DNA of 64,000 bases from assembly GCA_051294375.1 (NCBI GenBank), contig CM119271.1, positions 2,246,677-2,310,676 of the forward strand, given 5' to 3'. The notes beneath the pieces are model-generated. The model was given only the letters and a program-made list of their open reading frames with translations, ran no database searches and had not been told where the DNA came from. Position 1 is the first letter of the stretch. Each line of letters opens with the position of its first letter. The DNA comes from Paraspadella gotoi. Taxonomy: Eukaryota; Chaetognatha. Below are positions 12,001 to 20,856 of this stretch, piece by piece. Both the position numbers and the translations under genes were made by a program.

Positions 12001-15000
12001 CCGCGCCATGGTGAGCAGAGAGCCGCGAGAAGGGAACGTCGCGGAATCGTCGGCAGAGGATGAGAAAGAGGAGGAGGGAACGAGGAGGAGTCCGATGGAT
12101 TTGAGTACGAGGCTAAGAAAATGGATCGTTTAACAGTTAGTTCCGTTGAAAAAAAAAAAAAACTTTTCTTTACGCCCCCTCTGGGCCCCGCTCTCACCCA
12201 AACATCTCGTCGGGGATCTGAGCATCGATCGATTCGCTCTGCGACGCCATCGACGACATCAACTCCAAGAAAGACGTCAAGAGAGAGGAGACGACAGAGT
12301 CGGAGATCCAAAGCTTCAGCGAAGTTTCGGCCGCAGCTTGCGACGCCGACCGTCTCGATAGGCGGTCGACGCAGGCGGCGACGACGCCGAGGACGACGTT
12401 GATAGCGAGAATGTGGCGGCGAAGAGCGACGAATGTCTCTGTGGCGTCCGACGCGGGAGAACGAAGTCCGTCAACGAGACTTAATAATTTGTGGATCTTG
12501 GTGGAGGGGAAAAAAAAAACAAATGAATTTGTTAGCCCATTTTCTTATTAAAAAAATTTTTAAAAAACGCTCACTTGATCCTGCAGCTTGTGATAAAGCT
12601 TTTCATAAAGCGGCGAAGCGGTCGCGTTGAGTGGAACGCCACCTTGAGTGATCCGCGAGGATTGGGTGGCGTCCGACTCGGTCAAAACAGTCGCGAACGG
12701 GACGGTCAAGGTTTCCGTTATCGTGAGCGACATGAAGGGAATTAAATAGCTGGAGGAAAGAAGTCGAGTCTCAGAGCGAATGAGAATTATCGGGATAAGA
12801 TTACTTCACTTTAATTACATTCTCATGTTTTGAATTAAGCGTTTATTATTAATTAATTAAAAATACTTACTATTCCTATCTTGTTAAATATCCATTATCC
12901 AATTAGGTATCAAATTTTGTATCATAACGTCTAGTATTTTTGATTTAAGTTTAAAACAAGACTACAACATTAGTTAAATTTTATTCTTATTCGTTTCTCT
13001 TACTATACAGAAGGCTTCATATTATAAAATGTGGTACTGTGGCGGTATATTCAAACCGCTTCACGTCCACCATCCTTCAGCCAAATACTTTGGCTCAGAG
13101 GGGGAACACATCATCCCAGGCGTAGTGTTCCATCCACAGTTCTAACGACTTCCCTCTGCGTTGGCAAAGCGAGACCGTCCTAAGGTAACCGCGCCAGTGA
13201 CTGGAGGCGTCACTGAGGGTCGGAAGCCCCCAAAGCCAACAGTGAGATGCCCCATCCCAATGGGCATTACAGGCAACCCAGCTGTTGCCATAAGTGGTGA
13301 GCCCTACTATCGAACACGCAACCTTCTCAGGGTACGCTACGACAAACGCCTATGCCCTGCCGACTTCGGGTACGCTACGACAAACGCCTATGCCCCCACT
13401 CTCCCACTATGGTAACAGTCTTGTCAGACACCTCTCAGGCTTGAAGAACCTGAGTGATGTCTTGGCCCGGGGATCCTGTGGCGGTATATTCATACCGCCT
13501 CACGTCCACCATCCTTAAGCCAAATACTTTGGCTCACAGGGGGAACACACCATCCCAGGCGTAGTGTTCCATCCACAGTTCTAACGACTTCCCTCTGCAT
13601 TGGCAAAGCGAGACCGTCCTAGGGTAACCGCGCCAGTGACTGGAGGCGTCACTGAGGGTCGGAAGCCCCCAAAGCCAACATTGAGATGCCCCATCCCAAT
13701 GGGCATTACAGGCAACCCGGCTGTTGCCATAGTACCCCTTTTTTGTGACCAGAAACTGTTCCCACCAAACTACCCGATCGAATTTAATGAAATTTTACAT
13801 TTAGAGTGCTAATGACTATATAAATGGAACTATCGAGGCGAATTTTGATATTCAACCCCTGACAAGAGATACAGGGCCCTGGGGGTGGTTCATCGTTTTA
13901 CTTCCAATTAAACTGCTGATGTTCATGAAGCTAAAAATTAAGGTAAATGAATATTTTTGAAACGTCTGTGCAACTGTTCAAAACAAAAATAATTTAAAAA
14001 ATTTGAAAATTTAAAACCATTTTTTTGCCCCCATGGGGGCCCATATCTAGGTTCAGCGGTCAAATATTGAAATTCGCCTCAATAGTTTTATTAGTATTCA
14101 CATAGGGATCATTCATTCCAAATTTCAATAAATTTGGTCCAGTAGTTTTCTTGGAACGAGTTCTGGTCACAAAAAAGGGGTACCTCATTTTATAATATGA
14201 AGCCTTCTGTATATCAGAGAATATGATTTAAAAATTCCTCTGTGTGGCGTTAGGTCATATTGTTATTAATTCATAAAACAGAAAAATAACAATAAATATT
14301 CAATAATTACGTAAGTTATGGCAACAGCTGGATTGCCTGTGATGCTCATTGGGATGGGGCATCTCACTGTTGGCTTGCCCCCTAACATAGAGGCTTCCGA
14401 CCCTTAGTGGCGCCTCCTGTCACTGCCGCGGTTACCCTTGTATGGTCTCGATTTGCCAACACAGAGGTCGTTAGGACTGTGGATGGAACCTAACGCTTGG
14501 GATGGTGCGTTCCCCCTGTGAGCCAATGGGATTGGCTGAACGATGGTGGATATGAGGCGGTGTGTATATGTAGTCGGGCATTGCCTAGGTTCACCCCGCC
14601 TATAAGCATGACACCTTCAGTCCTGACCCGGTGGCTCATTGAGTAAAGCCATCAGCTCATGACCACTAGGTACCGGGTTCAATCCCAACCTGGTACCTAC
14701 CCTGCGGGAAGCGTGAGGACGGCCGTAAGCCGCCTTGGGGGCGTGGCAACCTCTCAAGCCTGGTTCCAAGCCCAGGACCCGTTCCATGGCTACTAAAGGG
14801 GGTTATAGAAGTTACGGATAGTCATCTTCAGCCCACTTAGCGCCTTATCCACATATATACCGCCACAACGTGTCGTTTTTGAGTCATTGTAATTCACAGT
14901 AATATTTTGCGATCAATAATCCAACCCTCGCCACCTTTTCAATCGCCCACTTACACACCTCGCCCCATCCTTGTCCGAGTTGACGCATTTTGCCAAAAAT

Positions 15001-16406
15001 CCGAAAAGTTGCAATTGAATGACCTCCTTGAAAGGCAACGCCGTCGATCCTTCCGGCTTCCTTCGAATCTCCGACTCGATCACTCTCGTCAAGAGTCGGC
15101 AGACGGCGAACTTGAGCGGACTCGAGGTCGCGATCCATAGAGGGCGCGACCCGAGGAGGCACTTGAGGTCGTCCACGATCGTTTCGTGGAAGAAGGAAAG
15201 GGAAGGGGAGGATGGAGGAGGGTGGGGAGTAGCGAGAGAGGAAAGGCCGTCTAGGCAAGCGGCGAGGGGGACCTGGGCCTCCAACATCTCCCCGCTTAAC
15301 TCCTCGTCCTCTTCCTCCCCTTCCTCCGCCCCGAGGACGGCATCGAGGAGGACGAAGAGCAGCCGGACGAGGGCGTCGGCCAGTGGGACGCCGGGCAAAC
15401 CCCGAATGCGGAGGAGCGAAGCGGCGGCGAGTAAGGCGCAAGACTTGACAGGGTAAGGACTTTTCTCGATCGTGTGGATTACGCTCTGCCAAAGGATGTT
15501 TAATAATCGCGGCTGGGAGTCACTCATGTCCACGTGGAACGCCTGTAAATATTGGGGTTTAAGGATAACCACTGGTCTGTCTGATGTCTTTTTTTCTTTA
15601 TTTTTTTTCTTTTTTCGCCCGCACCTCGAGAATCGTGAATATCCCGAGATGCAACAGATCCGCCTCGTCCTCGTCTTTGAGGAAGAAAGCGAACTTGACG
15701 TTGTCATCGCCGTCCTGGTCGTCGTCATCGTCGTCGTCGATTCTCCGCATCTTCGCCGGCGTCGGATTCTCGGCACCGATCCACGCGTCCTCCAAAATGA
15801 AAGGGTGAACTCCATTCGGAAATTCTTCAAAACCTGATCGGAGAGGGATTAGTAGGTAACTATGCGGATCTAGCTACGTTAATTAGTAACTTACCTTTGG
15901 AGAGTTCCAAAAGCAGTCCTACCAAATTGTGCGCGAGGCTGGAAAAGACTGGAAAGTCTGAGCGGCCGACGTGCGCGAGCATGCGTTGGACCAGCTCCAC
16001 AATGGAAGCGGAATGCTCTTGAAAATCCGGCTTGACCAACAGGCGCAGCATGCAGACCAAGACATCTCGAAGGAAACTGAGGTATCTTTAGAAAGGAAAA
16101 AAGAGATAGAATACAGACACGAAACAGAGTTTTTAGATAAGAAAAGAATCGAAGTTTAAAAATTTAGCAACCTGACGTCGTTTTCACCGGAAGTGGCGCT
16201 GACGACGTCGTCGCCGTCGAGCAGTTTGAGAAAGAGCGTCTTGGCTCGCGGGAAAGAGGACGGGGTCCCGTCGAGAATGTCGGTGAAGGCTAAAGAGCGG
16301 GCGGGAAGAGAAAGTAAAAGGGGGAAAAAAAACGACGATTTAAGAAAAGAAAAAGTCACGTACCCGACGCATGATCGGAAATCGCCACCGATAACAACGA
16401 CGACAT
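1..16406 (-). CDS. ATR: ATR checkpoint kinase (PIKK family), N-terminal and FAT portion, 3' end outside window
   Basis: ATR is the apical kinase of the replication-stress checkpoint and works in the nucleus with ATRIP. I read 25 exons: 16406-16364, 16289-16172, 16085-15895, 15833-15625, 15542-14959, 12749-12575, 12496-12198, 12112-11913, 11844-11147, 10629-10543, 10468-10290, 9747-9561, 9387-9297, 8454-8195, 6509-6244, 6135-5767, 3789-3629, 3327-3160, 2983-2457, 2338-2014, 1940-1770, 1591-1397, 1329-961, 604-199 and 96-1. All junction phases agree. Diagnostic stretches are the family-typical CLGELGAIDPG (exon 18), LVGPKHIT in the UME region, INNFKHIFSYL (exon 14), EPDGVQ and ECAWKLGQWDNL in the FAT region. 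About 2,120 codons are present (human ATR 2,644 aa); the kinase domain lies beyond position 1. Introns 14 and 20 start with GC. One single-base frame break occurs in exon 9. Large introns hold a nested gene, a solo LTR and SINE/TIR elements. Confidence 0.93.
4434..5485 (+). CDS. Transgelin/calponin-type single CH-domain protein, nested in an ATR intron
   Basis: Six exons (4434-4474, 4552-4591, 4661-4827, 4921-4975, 5043-5144, 5444-5485) join in phase to a 148-aa protein. After a short proline- and lysine-rich N-terminus comes one calponin-homology domain: EEKVVRWI, LANFLHDGVVLCNAINRL, then ENINAFRKAVKDYGV and LFKRQNMNEVVKTLVAL. This is the pattern of transgelin, calponin and muscle protein 20, which bind actin filaments in the cytoplasm. 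No C-terminal calponin-like repeat is seen; the protein ends HPEYDGPPFK, so it is shorter than the usual 180-200 aa. It is the only gene on the plus strand and lies inside the ATR intron 5766-3790, transcribed against ATR. It needs its own promoter. I infer actin binding from the family only. Confidence 0.88.
5225..5415. repeat. GC-richer segment in the last intron of the calponin gene, possible degenerate SINE
   Basis: This stretch differs in base composition from the AT-rich intron around it and has no coding role in either gene. It holds a weak B-box-like GGTCCCGGGTCCTAGCCC at about 5271 and an unconvincing A-box-like segment upstream. It may be an old tRNA-derived element, but no second copy was seen in the window. 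Confidence 0.3.
7654..8009 (+). mobile_element. Solo LTR, copy 1 (in ATR intron 14)
   Basis: This 356-bp element starts TGAAGGAGACGG and ends CCTCTAACA, the TG...CA termini of an LTR. It is flanked by a direct TAAA repeat on both sides, a 4-bp target-site duplication. A second copy, nearly identical along its length, sits at 59359-59713 with its own different duplication. No internal retrotransposon sequence is attached, so it is best read as a solo LTR left after recombination. Its 3' part contains a perfect inverted repeat (TTAGAGGGT at 7939, ACCCTCTAA at 7999). The strand given assumes the TG to CA direction as drawn. Confidence 0.8.
8510..9296. other. ATR intron 13 sequence, nothing recognised
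   Basis: The intron between ATR exons 13 and 14 is about 840 nt. It holds a minus-strand open stretch (9078-8845) that has no ATR similarity and is not needed by the splice phases, so I treat it as non-coding. No repeat or RNA gene was recognised. Confidence 0.6.
10078..10285. repeat. 70-bp minisatellite, three units, in ATR intron 11
   Basis: Three tandem units start at about 10081, 10151 and 10221 (marked by CGTACGGAGG, CGTACGGAGG, CGGACGGAGG), a strict 70-bp period. Each contains AACCTGGAGGTCTTTTTG or a close variant and ends ATCAGGCAGTGTGT. The last unit runs directly up to the splice donor of ATR exon 11 at 10290, so the array is adjacent to a functional splice site on the minus strand. 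Confidence 0.9.
13038..13292 (+). repeat. SINE-like element, family B, copy 1
   Basis: The copy starts TGTGGCGGTATATTC and ends AGCTGTTGCCATA. A second copy follows at 13477-13731 in the same orientation and an inverted copy lies at 14317-14867. Its 3' third, around CAGTGACTGGAGGCGTCACT, is clearly related to the 3' part of the tRNA-headed copies at 25912 and 30551. The head of this short copy has no tRNA-like boxes. Confidence 0.75.
13477..13731 (+). repeat. SINE-like element, family B, copy 2
   Basis: It is a close duplicate of the copy at 13038-13292, starting TGTGGCGGTATATTC and ending GGCTGTTGCCATA. It is followed at once by GTAC, matching the GTAC before copy 1. The two copies and the spacer between them (13293-13476, which itself has a 38-bp-period duplication around GGGTACGCTACGAC) therefore appear to have entered the TIR element as one unit. 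Confidence 0.75.
14317..14867 (-). repeat. SINE-like element, family B, inverted long copy with embedded tRNA-like segment
   Basis: Read on the minus strand this starts TGTGGCGGTATAT at 14867 and ends with the family tail CAGCTGTTGCCATA at 14317. Compared with copies 1 and 2 it has about 290 extra bases just after the GGTATAT head. Inside that extra piece, on the plus strand, TGGCTCATTGAGT and then GGTTCAATCCC at about 14679 resemble tRNA A and B boxes. It is either the full-length form or a copy carrying a nested second SINE. Confidence 0.65.
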
Positions 16407-16867
16407 TTCCTCGTCCTACCGCAACAGTCGGAGAGCTTCTTTGAAACGATTTCCGAGAAATCGAGAGGAAGCGAGGCTTCTCGCCATCGCTAAAAAAATA
16501 AGTTATCACAGTGGCTACTGAAAAACATGAACAAAATTATCACAGATAATTGCGTCGTGCAAATTAGAGAAGAATAATCGCAAAAAACGGAGTAAATATT
16601 TTCTATTTCCAACCCCCCCCCACAAAAAAAAACGAGTCAGTTGCCTCAGTTTTATACGCATTGGTTGCCTGTTACATTCACCAACTCTCACGCTTAAAAC
16701 CTAAAGAAATCAAAACAAGAATTTTTCAAAAATTTTCATAGTTTAATAAAACACTAGGCAACGCAGTAAAGAAAAAAAAAACGAGAGAAATCACAAAGGC
16801 GACAATTTTTCCCTCCCGCTTCATGCGAGGACAAATTCCGCGGATTGCCTTTCCGATTCCAGCCCTA

Positions 16868-17669
16868 TCATTTAAAAAGAGCCCGCCGATAATAATCCAA
16901 TTCCTCTATGCTCCCCTTAATGTCTTCCAAGGCTCGATGTGAGCCGTTCTTCAACGGCGCCTCTCTGTAGTCCGCCGTGTACCACCTCCGCGCCAACTCC
17001 TTGACCGTGGAGACGTCGATGATGCGGTAGTGGAGGTGGTCGACGAATCGGGGCATGTACTTTTCGAGAAACTTCCTGTCCTGATGGATAGAGTTGCCAG
17101 CCAAAGGGCACGATTGCTTGGGAACGTGTTTTTCCAGAAATTCCACCATCTTGGCCTCGGCGGCTTCGAGGGTTACTTCGCTCTCTCGGCAAGAAGCCGT
17201 GAGTCCAGTGCGTCGGTGTTGTTTCCGGCACCACTTGTCCATTCCGTCTAGGATGGAGTCTTCGACCTGTTAAGGTCGATATTACGATAATATGCAAATA
17301 ACATAAAAGATGCCTCATGCCCATCATCCAAATCGATTTCCTAGGAATCTTACACAACTCCGTCACCTTCAACACAAGCGTCTCCGCCTCGGCGACGACC
17401 TTGAGATTTTGATCCGTGACGAGACACGCCATCTCCATGATGACGTCCTTCTCCACGTCGAGCCCCGTCATCTCGAGATCGACCCAGACGATGGCGTTGC
17501 GATCCATCGCGTCGAACCGGGGGATGGTGAAGAGGGTGAGGGGGACCCGGGGCTCGGGCCAATCGAGGAAGAAGGAAGGGAGATGAGGAGGAGGAGCGAC
17601 GGAGAAGCGAGAAATGGCGAGTTTGGGTTGGATGAAGCAGCGGATCGATCGCGACAGAAGAGACAACAT
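16868..17669 (-). CDS. REXO2: Oligoribonuclease, 3'-5' exoribonuclease REXO2
   Basis: REXO2 degrades short RNA oligonucleotides in mitochondria and cytosol. Two exons (17669-17367, 17266-16868) join in phase at codon 101 to a 233-aa protein. The DEDDh exonuclease residues are visible: VDLEMTGLD near residue 60, [28 protein letters not shown], and SHRALEDI near the C-terminus with the catalytic His and Asp. The first 50 residues are basic and hydroxylated ([12 protein letters not shown]), a likely mitochondrial presequence; an internal Met before [10 protein letters not shown] could give a cytosolic form. It starts 220 nt after the stop of the CEP290-like gene, on the same strand, and 461 nt before ATR. 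Confidence 0.95.
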
Positions 17670-17889
17670 TCGACAGGGGAAGTTTTTTTTTTTTTCACTA
17701 AGTCGAAAATCGAAATCGAAAAGTTTTGATATTTTTAAAAAAAAGTCAAATGCAAGAGGATATAAATACTGTTTTTTAGGGCGTCAGCAAGTCTTGTACG
17801 AATAAACGGGCTGAAGAAATATATATAAAAATTCTTCATCAGAGTGACTAGACAAAACGATACCCTCCCCCCCCCCTCAGGTTTCAACA

Positions 17890-18765
17890 TCATTCCGGAG
17901 TCGAAAACCGTCGAGTCTTCCCTCCCCTTGAACTCCACAAGCCCGTCCTTGTCTCGGCCGGTGCCGGCGCCGGCGCCACGCCCAGTCTCTCGCTCATCGT
18001 TCGCACGGTCTTCGCGTATTCCCTGTTCAACTTCCTCGCCTCCACCAGCGAGAACTTCAAATCCTCGATCTCCTCAAAGAATTCTGGGTCGAGCGCAGAA
18101 AGTTCCGCTTTGAGTCTTTTAACCTCAGAACGCAGTTGGTCGCGCTCCTCCTTCGCGGCGGCCAGCTCCGATGTCGCCGCCGCCGCGTCGGCGATCATCC
18201 GCTTCGACGCGCTCGTCAACGCCTCGATCTCGGTCTTCAGTCTGTCCACTTCCCTCGCCAACTCTGTCGCCTTGGAGGCTTCGGTCGACGCCTCGCGCAA
18301 CTGCACCTCATAGCGCCTGATGATCTTGTTTTGCGTCGTCAAGAGATTGTCGAGCCGTTCGCGCTCGGCCGAGACGACGGGACGAGGTTTGGGTTCGTCG
18401 CCTTTGGCCAGGGATTCGATGGAGACGCGCCAGTCACGCTCGGGAGTGTCTCGTCGATCCTTTCTCGAAGTCGGGCCGTCGGAAGTTGAGCGGCCGAGAC
18501 GCGGCGGGTTCTTTCGATCCTTCAACGGTCGAGACGCTGGATCGCGCTCCAGATTACAATCGACGTCATCGTAAATCGTCAATCCCCTTCGCCTCATTTC
18601 GTACTCGATCCTCAACTCGGCCTCTCGTCGTTTCTCCTTCGATACCAAAATCTCCACTCGAGTTTTAAGTTCTTCGTTTTCTTTGGACAATTTCTTTTGT
18701 TTTCGCCTCAACAATTCGTTCTCGTACTTGATTCGTTGACAAGAACCCAAGTCGGGAATGTCCAT
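17890..18765 (-). CDS. Coiled-coil protein resembling the C-terminus of CEP290, intronless
   Basis: A single uninterrupted frame of 291 aa starts MDIPDLGS. Residues 10-70 and 120-270 are heptad-rich coiled coil, separated by a charged, arginine-rich stretch. Near residue 225 the motif ALDPEFFEEIEDLKFSLVEA, followed by LSERLGV, closely recalls my memory of the extreme C-terminus of CEP290, the ciliary transition-zone scaffold. CEP290 is normally about 2,500 aa. Here the upstream 238 nt lead to the stop of the dehydratase gene, with no room for further CEP290 exons, so this is either a split-off C-terminal gene or a small paralogue. The CEP290 assignment rests mainly on that one motif. Neighbouring genes on both sides are on the same strand. 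Confidence 0.6.
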   Translation of the reverse strand: MDIPDLGSCQRIKYENELLRRKQKKLSKENEELKTRVEILVSKEKRREAELRIEYEMRRRGLTIYDDVDCNLERDPASRPLKDRKNPPRLGRSTSDGPTSRKDRRDTPERDWRVSIESLAKGDEPKPRPVVSAERERLDNLLTTQNKIIRRYEVQLREASTEASKATELAREVDRLKTEIEALTSASKRMIADAAAATSELAAAKEERDQLRSEVKRLKAELSALDPEFFEEIEDLKFSLVEARKLNREYAKTVRTMSERLGVAPAPAPAETRTGLWSSRGGKTRRFSTPE

Positions 18766-19003
18766 ATTTTTTTTTTTTTAAAGTGATTGAGAAACTACAT
18801 CAACGTCATATCGATCATAGATTCCGTGTGATTGAATGACTTTATGGAACGAACCTTCCTTGTCTACAGCAAGAAAAAAAGTTATTTATTGAGTAACGCT
18901 TTTGGTAAAGATGGTAGAAGTTTAACGATAACAAGGAATAAAGTCAACAAAAAAAAACTTCTGGATCTATCAAATTCCTCTAATAAAAGCAAAATCCCAA
19001 GAA

Positions 19004-20191
19004 CTACAACTGCAACCGTTCCCACTCCGTCAAACTTTTTACCGACACTCCAACCCCACCGCAAACGACGACGACCACGGTCAGTCCTTTCTTTCCTTCC
19101 GTCACTCGTCCAAACACGTTCTCGTCGTAAACGGCCGAAAGGGCAGCTCCGCATGACGGCTCAACCGCCATCTTGTGGTCATCGGCGAATTCGACGCAGG
19201 AACGAAGCGCCCGCGCGTCGCTAACTACTTCCGATGCAACTGGCGGTCTCGACGACGTCGCGACCGCAAACGCCTCGTCCGCCACTCTCAACGACCCCAG
19301 GGTCTTAGCGACGCTGGAGATCTCCTTCAAAGTCACGGGTCGTCCTGCTTCCAACGCCGCCGACAGGCAGTCCGCGCCCTCAGTCTCCATAGCGACCACT
19401 TTAACGGCGTCCTGCCATCCGTGACGCCGTATGCCCCGTACAACGCCGGCGAGCAATCCGCCGCCGCCCACGGCCACTACGATTAAATCCGGCGGCCGTC
19501 CCTCCACCAAATCCCTCGCCAACTCGTCCACTAGAGTCGCATGACCCTCCCACAAGTCGTCGCCGACGAAGGGATGGACGTGAAGGCATTTGGGATCGGT
19601 CTCTGCCTTTTCCCTGGCTGCGGCGTCCGCCTCGTCGAAGACTCGTCCGACAACGCGGACCGAAGCGCCTTCGTCCGCCAATCGGAGCCGGACGGTCTCG
19701 TTCGTCGTTTCCGGTACGAATATGGTCGCCCGGAGGCCGACCTGTCGCGCGGCATAGGCTGAGGCCAAGCCGGCGTTTCCGCCGGAAGAGGAGACGATGC
19801 TGTCAAAGCCGCGTTCCGCCCCCAGTTGGACGACGTTGCCTAAGTTAGGGATGGCATTGGGGCGCTTTGAAGATTCCCCAAAATCTCTCTTACTGAAGGG
19901 GTGGGGCACAGGTTATAAATTATAAATAATTTACTACAATATGCAAATAAGATTAATGAACTCAATCTCATTTTTACAGAGAGTATCTGTTACATAGGTC
20001 ATAACGCGCATTTTGTCGTCTCATTTGAGAACTCTTGACCTACCGATGCCGCGAATCTTAAAAGAAAAACTAGGCTGGGTATTCTCCAACTTGAGGAGTA
20101 CGGTACAACCAGTTTTCTGAGAAAGGCGTCTGCTTTCAATCAGGGGAGTACGCACGTGCAAGGGACTTTTCTCTGAAGACAATTCGCCCAT
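19004..20191 (-). CDS. SDS: L-serine/threonine dehydratase (PLP fold-type II)
   Basis: Two exons (20191-20044, 19839-19004) give 327 aa. The enzyme family deaminates serine or threonine to pyruvate or 2-oxobutyrate in the cytosol. Exon 1 holds the PLP lysine in SFKIRG after LLKLENTQPS. Exon 2 carries SSGGNAGLASAYAAR, the glycine loop VAVGGGGLLAGV, VEPSCGAALSAVY and VVCGGVGVS, all in the order of vertebrate SDS/SDSL. One oddity is that the residue two before the PLP lysine motif, usually glycine in PSGSFKIRG, is phenylalanine here (PSFSFKIRG). The start is the first in-frame ATG upstream of HVRTPLIES. It is 665 nt from the upstream FAM122 gene and 238 nt from the next gene. Confidence 0.93.
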
Positions 20192-20856
20192 TTTTTTTTT
20201 TTTTTGGTTTGTTTTTCGATCCGTTTATATTTTTTGAGAGTTAGGAACTATACTTTTAAGGAAAGAAGAAAAGTAAAAAACAATTGAAAAAGAAAAAAGA
20301 CGCCAAATTTAGGAAAAATCGTGAACAGGAAACTTCAGACAAAAATTAAGAAAGCACTATCATCTATGAAACTCAGTCGTTATTGATATTAATAACTTTA
20401 AAAAGACGTGAAGCTTTTGAAACTTTAGCAACTCCCCAGTCCGCTGATTTTTGACACAAACGAAATGCTTCATCTTCAAAAAGTGAACTTTCTGCAATCA
20501 TCCTAATCAGCGGACCATTACTAATGGCTAATGGCATTAGCAAGAAAAATATTTACTGGTTTTACACTAAAACTACTAAACTAACAGCACGATGAAAAAA
20601 TTCTAACTGTTTTCAAATCAAGCTGAATTAAACTCGCGAATCGTTGAAATCCCAAACATATAAACATAAAAAATACGTATTACTTTCAAGATGAAAAAGA
20701 AGACTTGAAGTAAATTCGAAGATTCTTTGAAAAAGAATCTGTTCCGATTAGTATTAATTTTATTGATATTAATTTCATTTGATTGTCAAAGTATACAGGA
20801 GGGAAACGGCCCAAAAAAAAATGAGGTTAAGTTTGAAGTAGAAAAGTCATTGAATC
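20192..20856. other. Spacer between FAM122-like and dehydratase genes
   Basis: 665 nt of AT-rich DNA, including a 15-T run just upstream of the dehydratase start. No gene, RNA or repeat was recognised. It should contain the 3' end of the FAM122 transcript and the 5' region of the dehydratase. Confidence 0.5.

Larger units (their letters stand above)
13004..14214. mobile_element. TIR element (MITE-like, TA-flanked) with nested SINE insertion
   Basis: The ends are near-perfect inverted repeats of about 34 bp: TATACAGAAGGCTTCATATT... at 13004 and its complement ending ...CCTTCTGTATA at 14214, with one mismatch. The homology continues inward (GGTACCCCTTTTTTGTGACC on both arms), but on the left arm it is broken between 13037 and 13732 by inserted SINE-like sequence. 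The interrupted site GTAC is present on both sides of the insert, as expected for a target duplication. No transposase reading frame is seen, so this is a non-autonomous element; the TA ends suggest the Tc1/mariner type. It lies in ATR intron 5. Confidence 0.75.

Noticed and set aside
14631-14700. A functional tRNA gene
   Set aside because: A- and B-box-like motifs are present, but no acceptor stem or convincing cloverleaf forms. It fits a SINE head better.
12981-14880. Coding gene in the GC-rich part of ATR intron 5
   Set aside because: Open frames such as 13161-13415 and 13600-13812 arise from the repeated SINE sequence and are near copies of each other without a conserved domain.
19840-19909. 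Dehydratase start at the ATG at 19909
   Set aside because: The AG at 19840 and an upstream exon carrying the PLP lysine motif join in phase, so this ATG is intronic.
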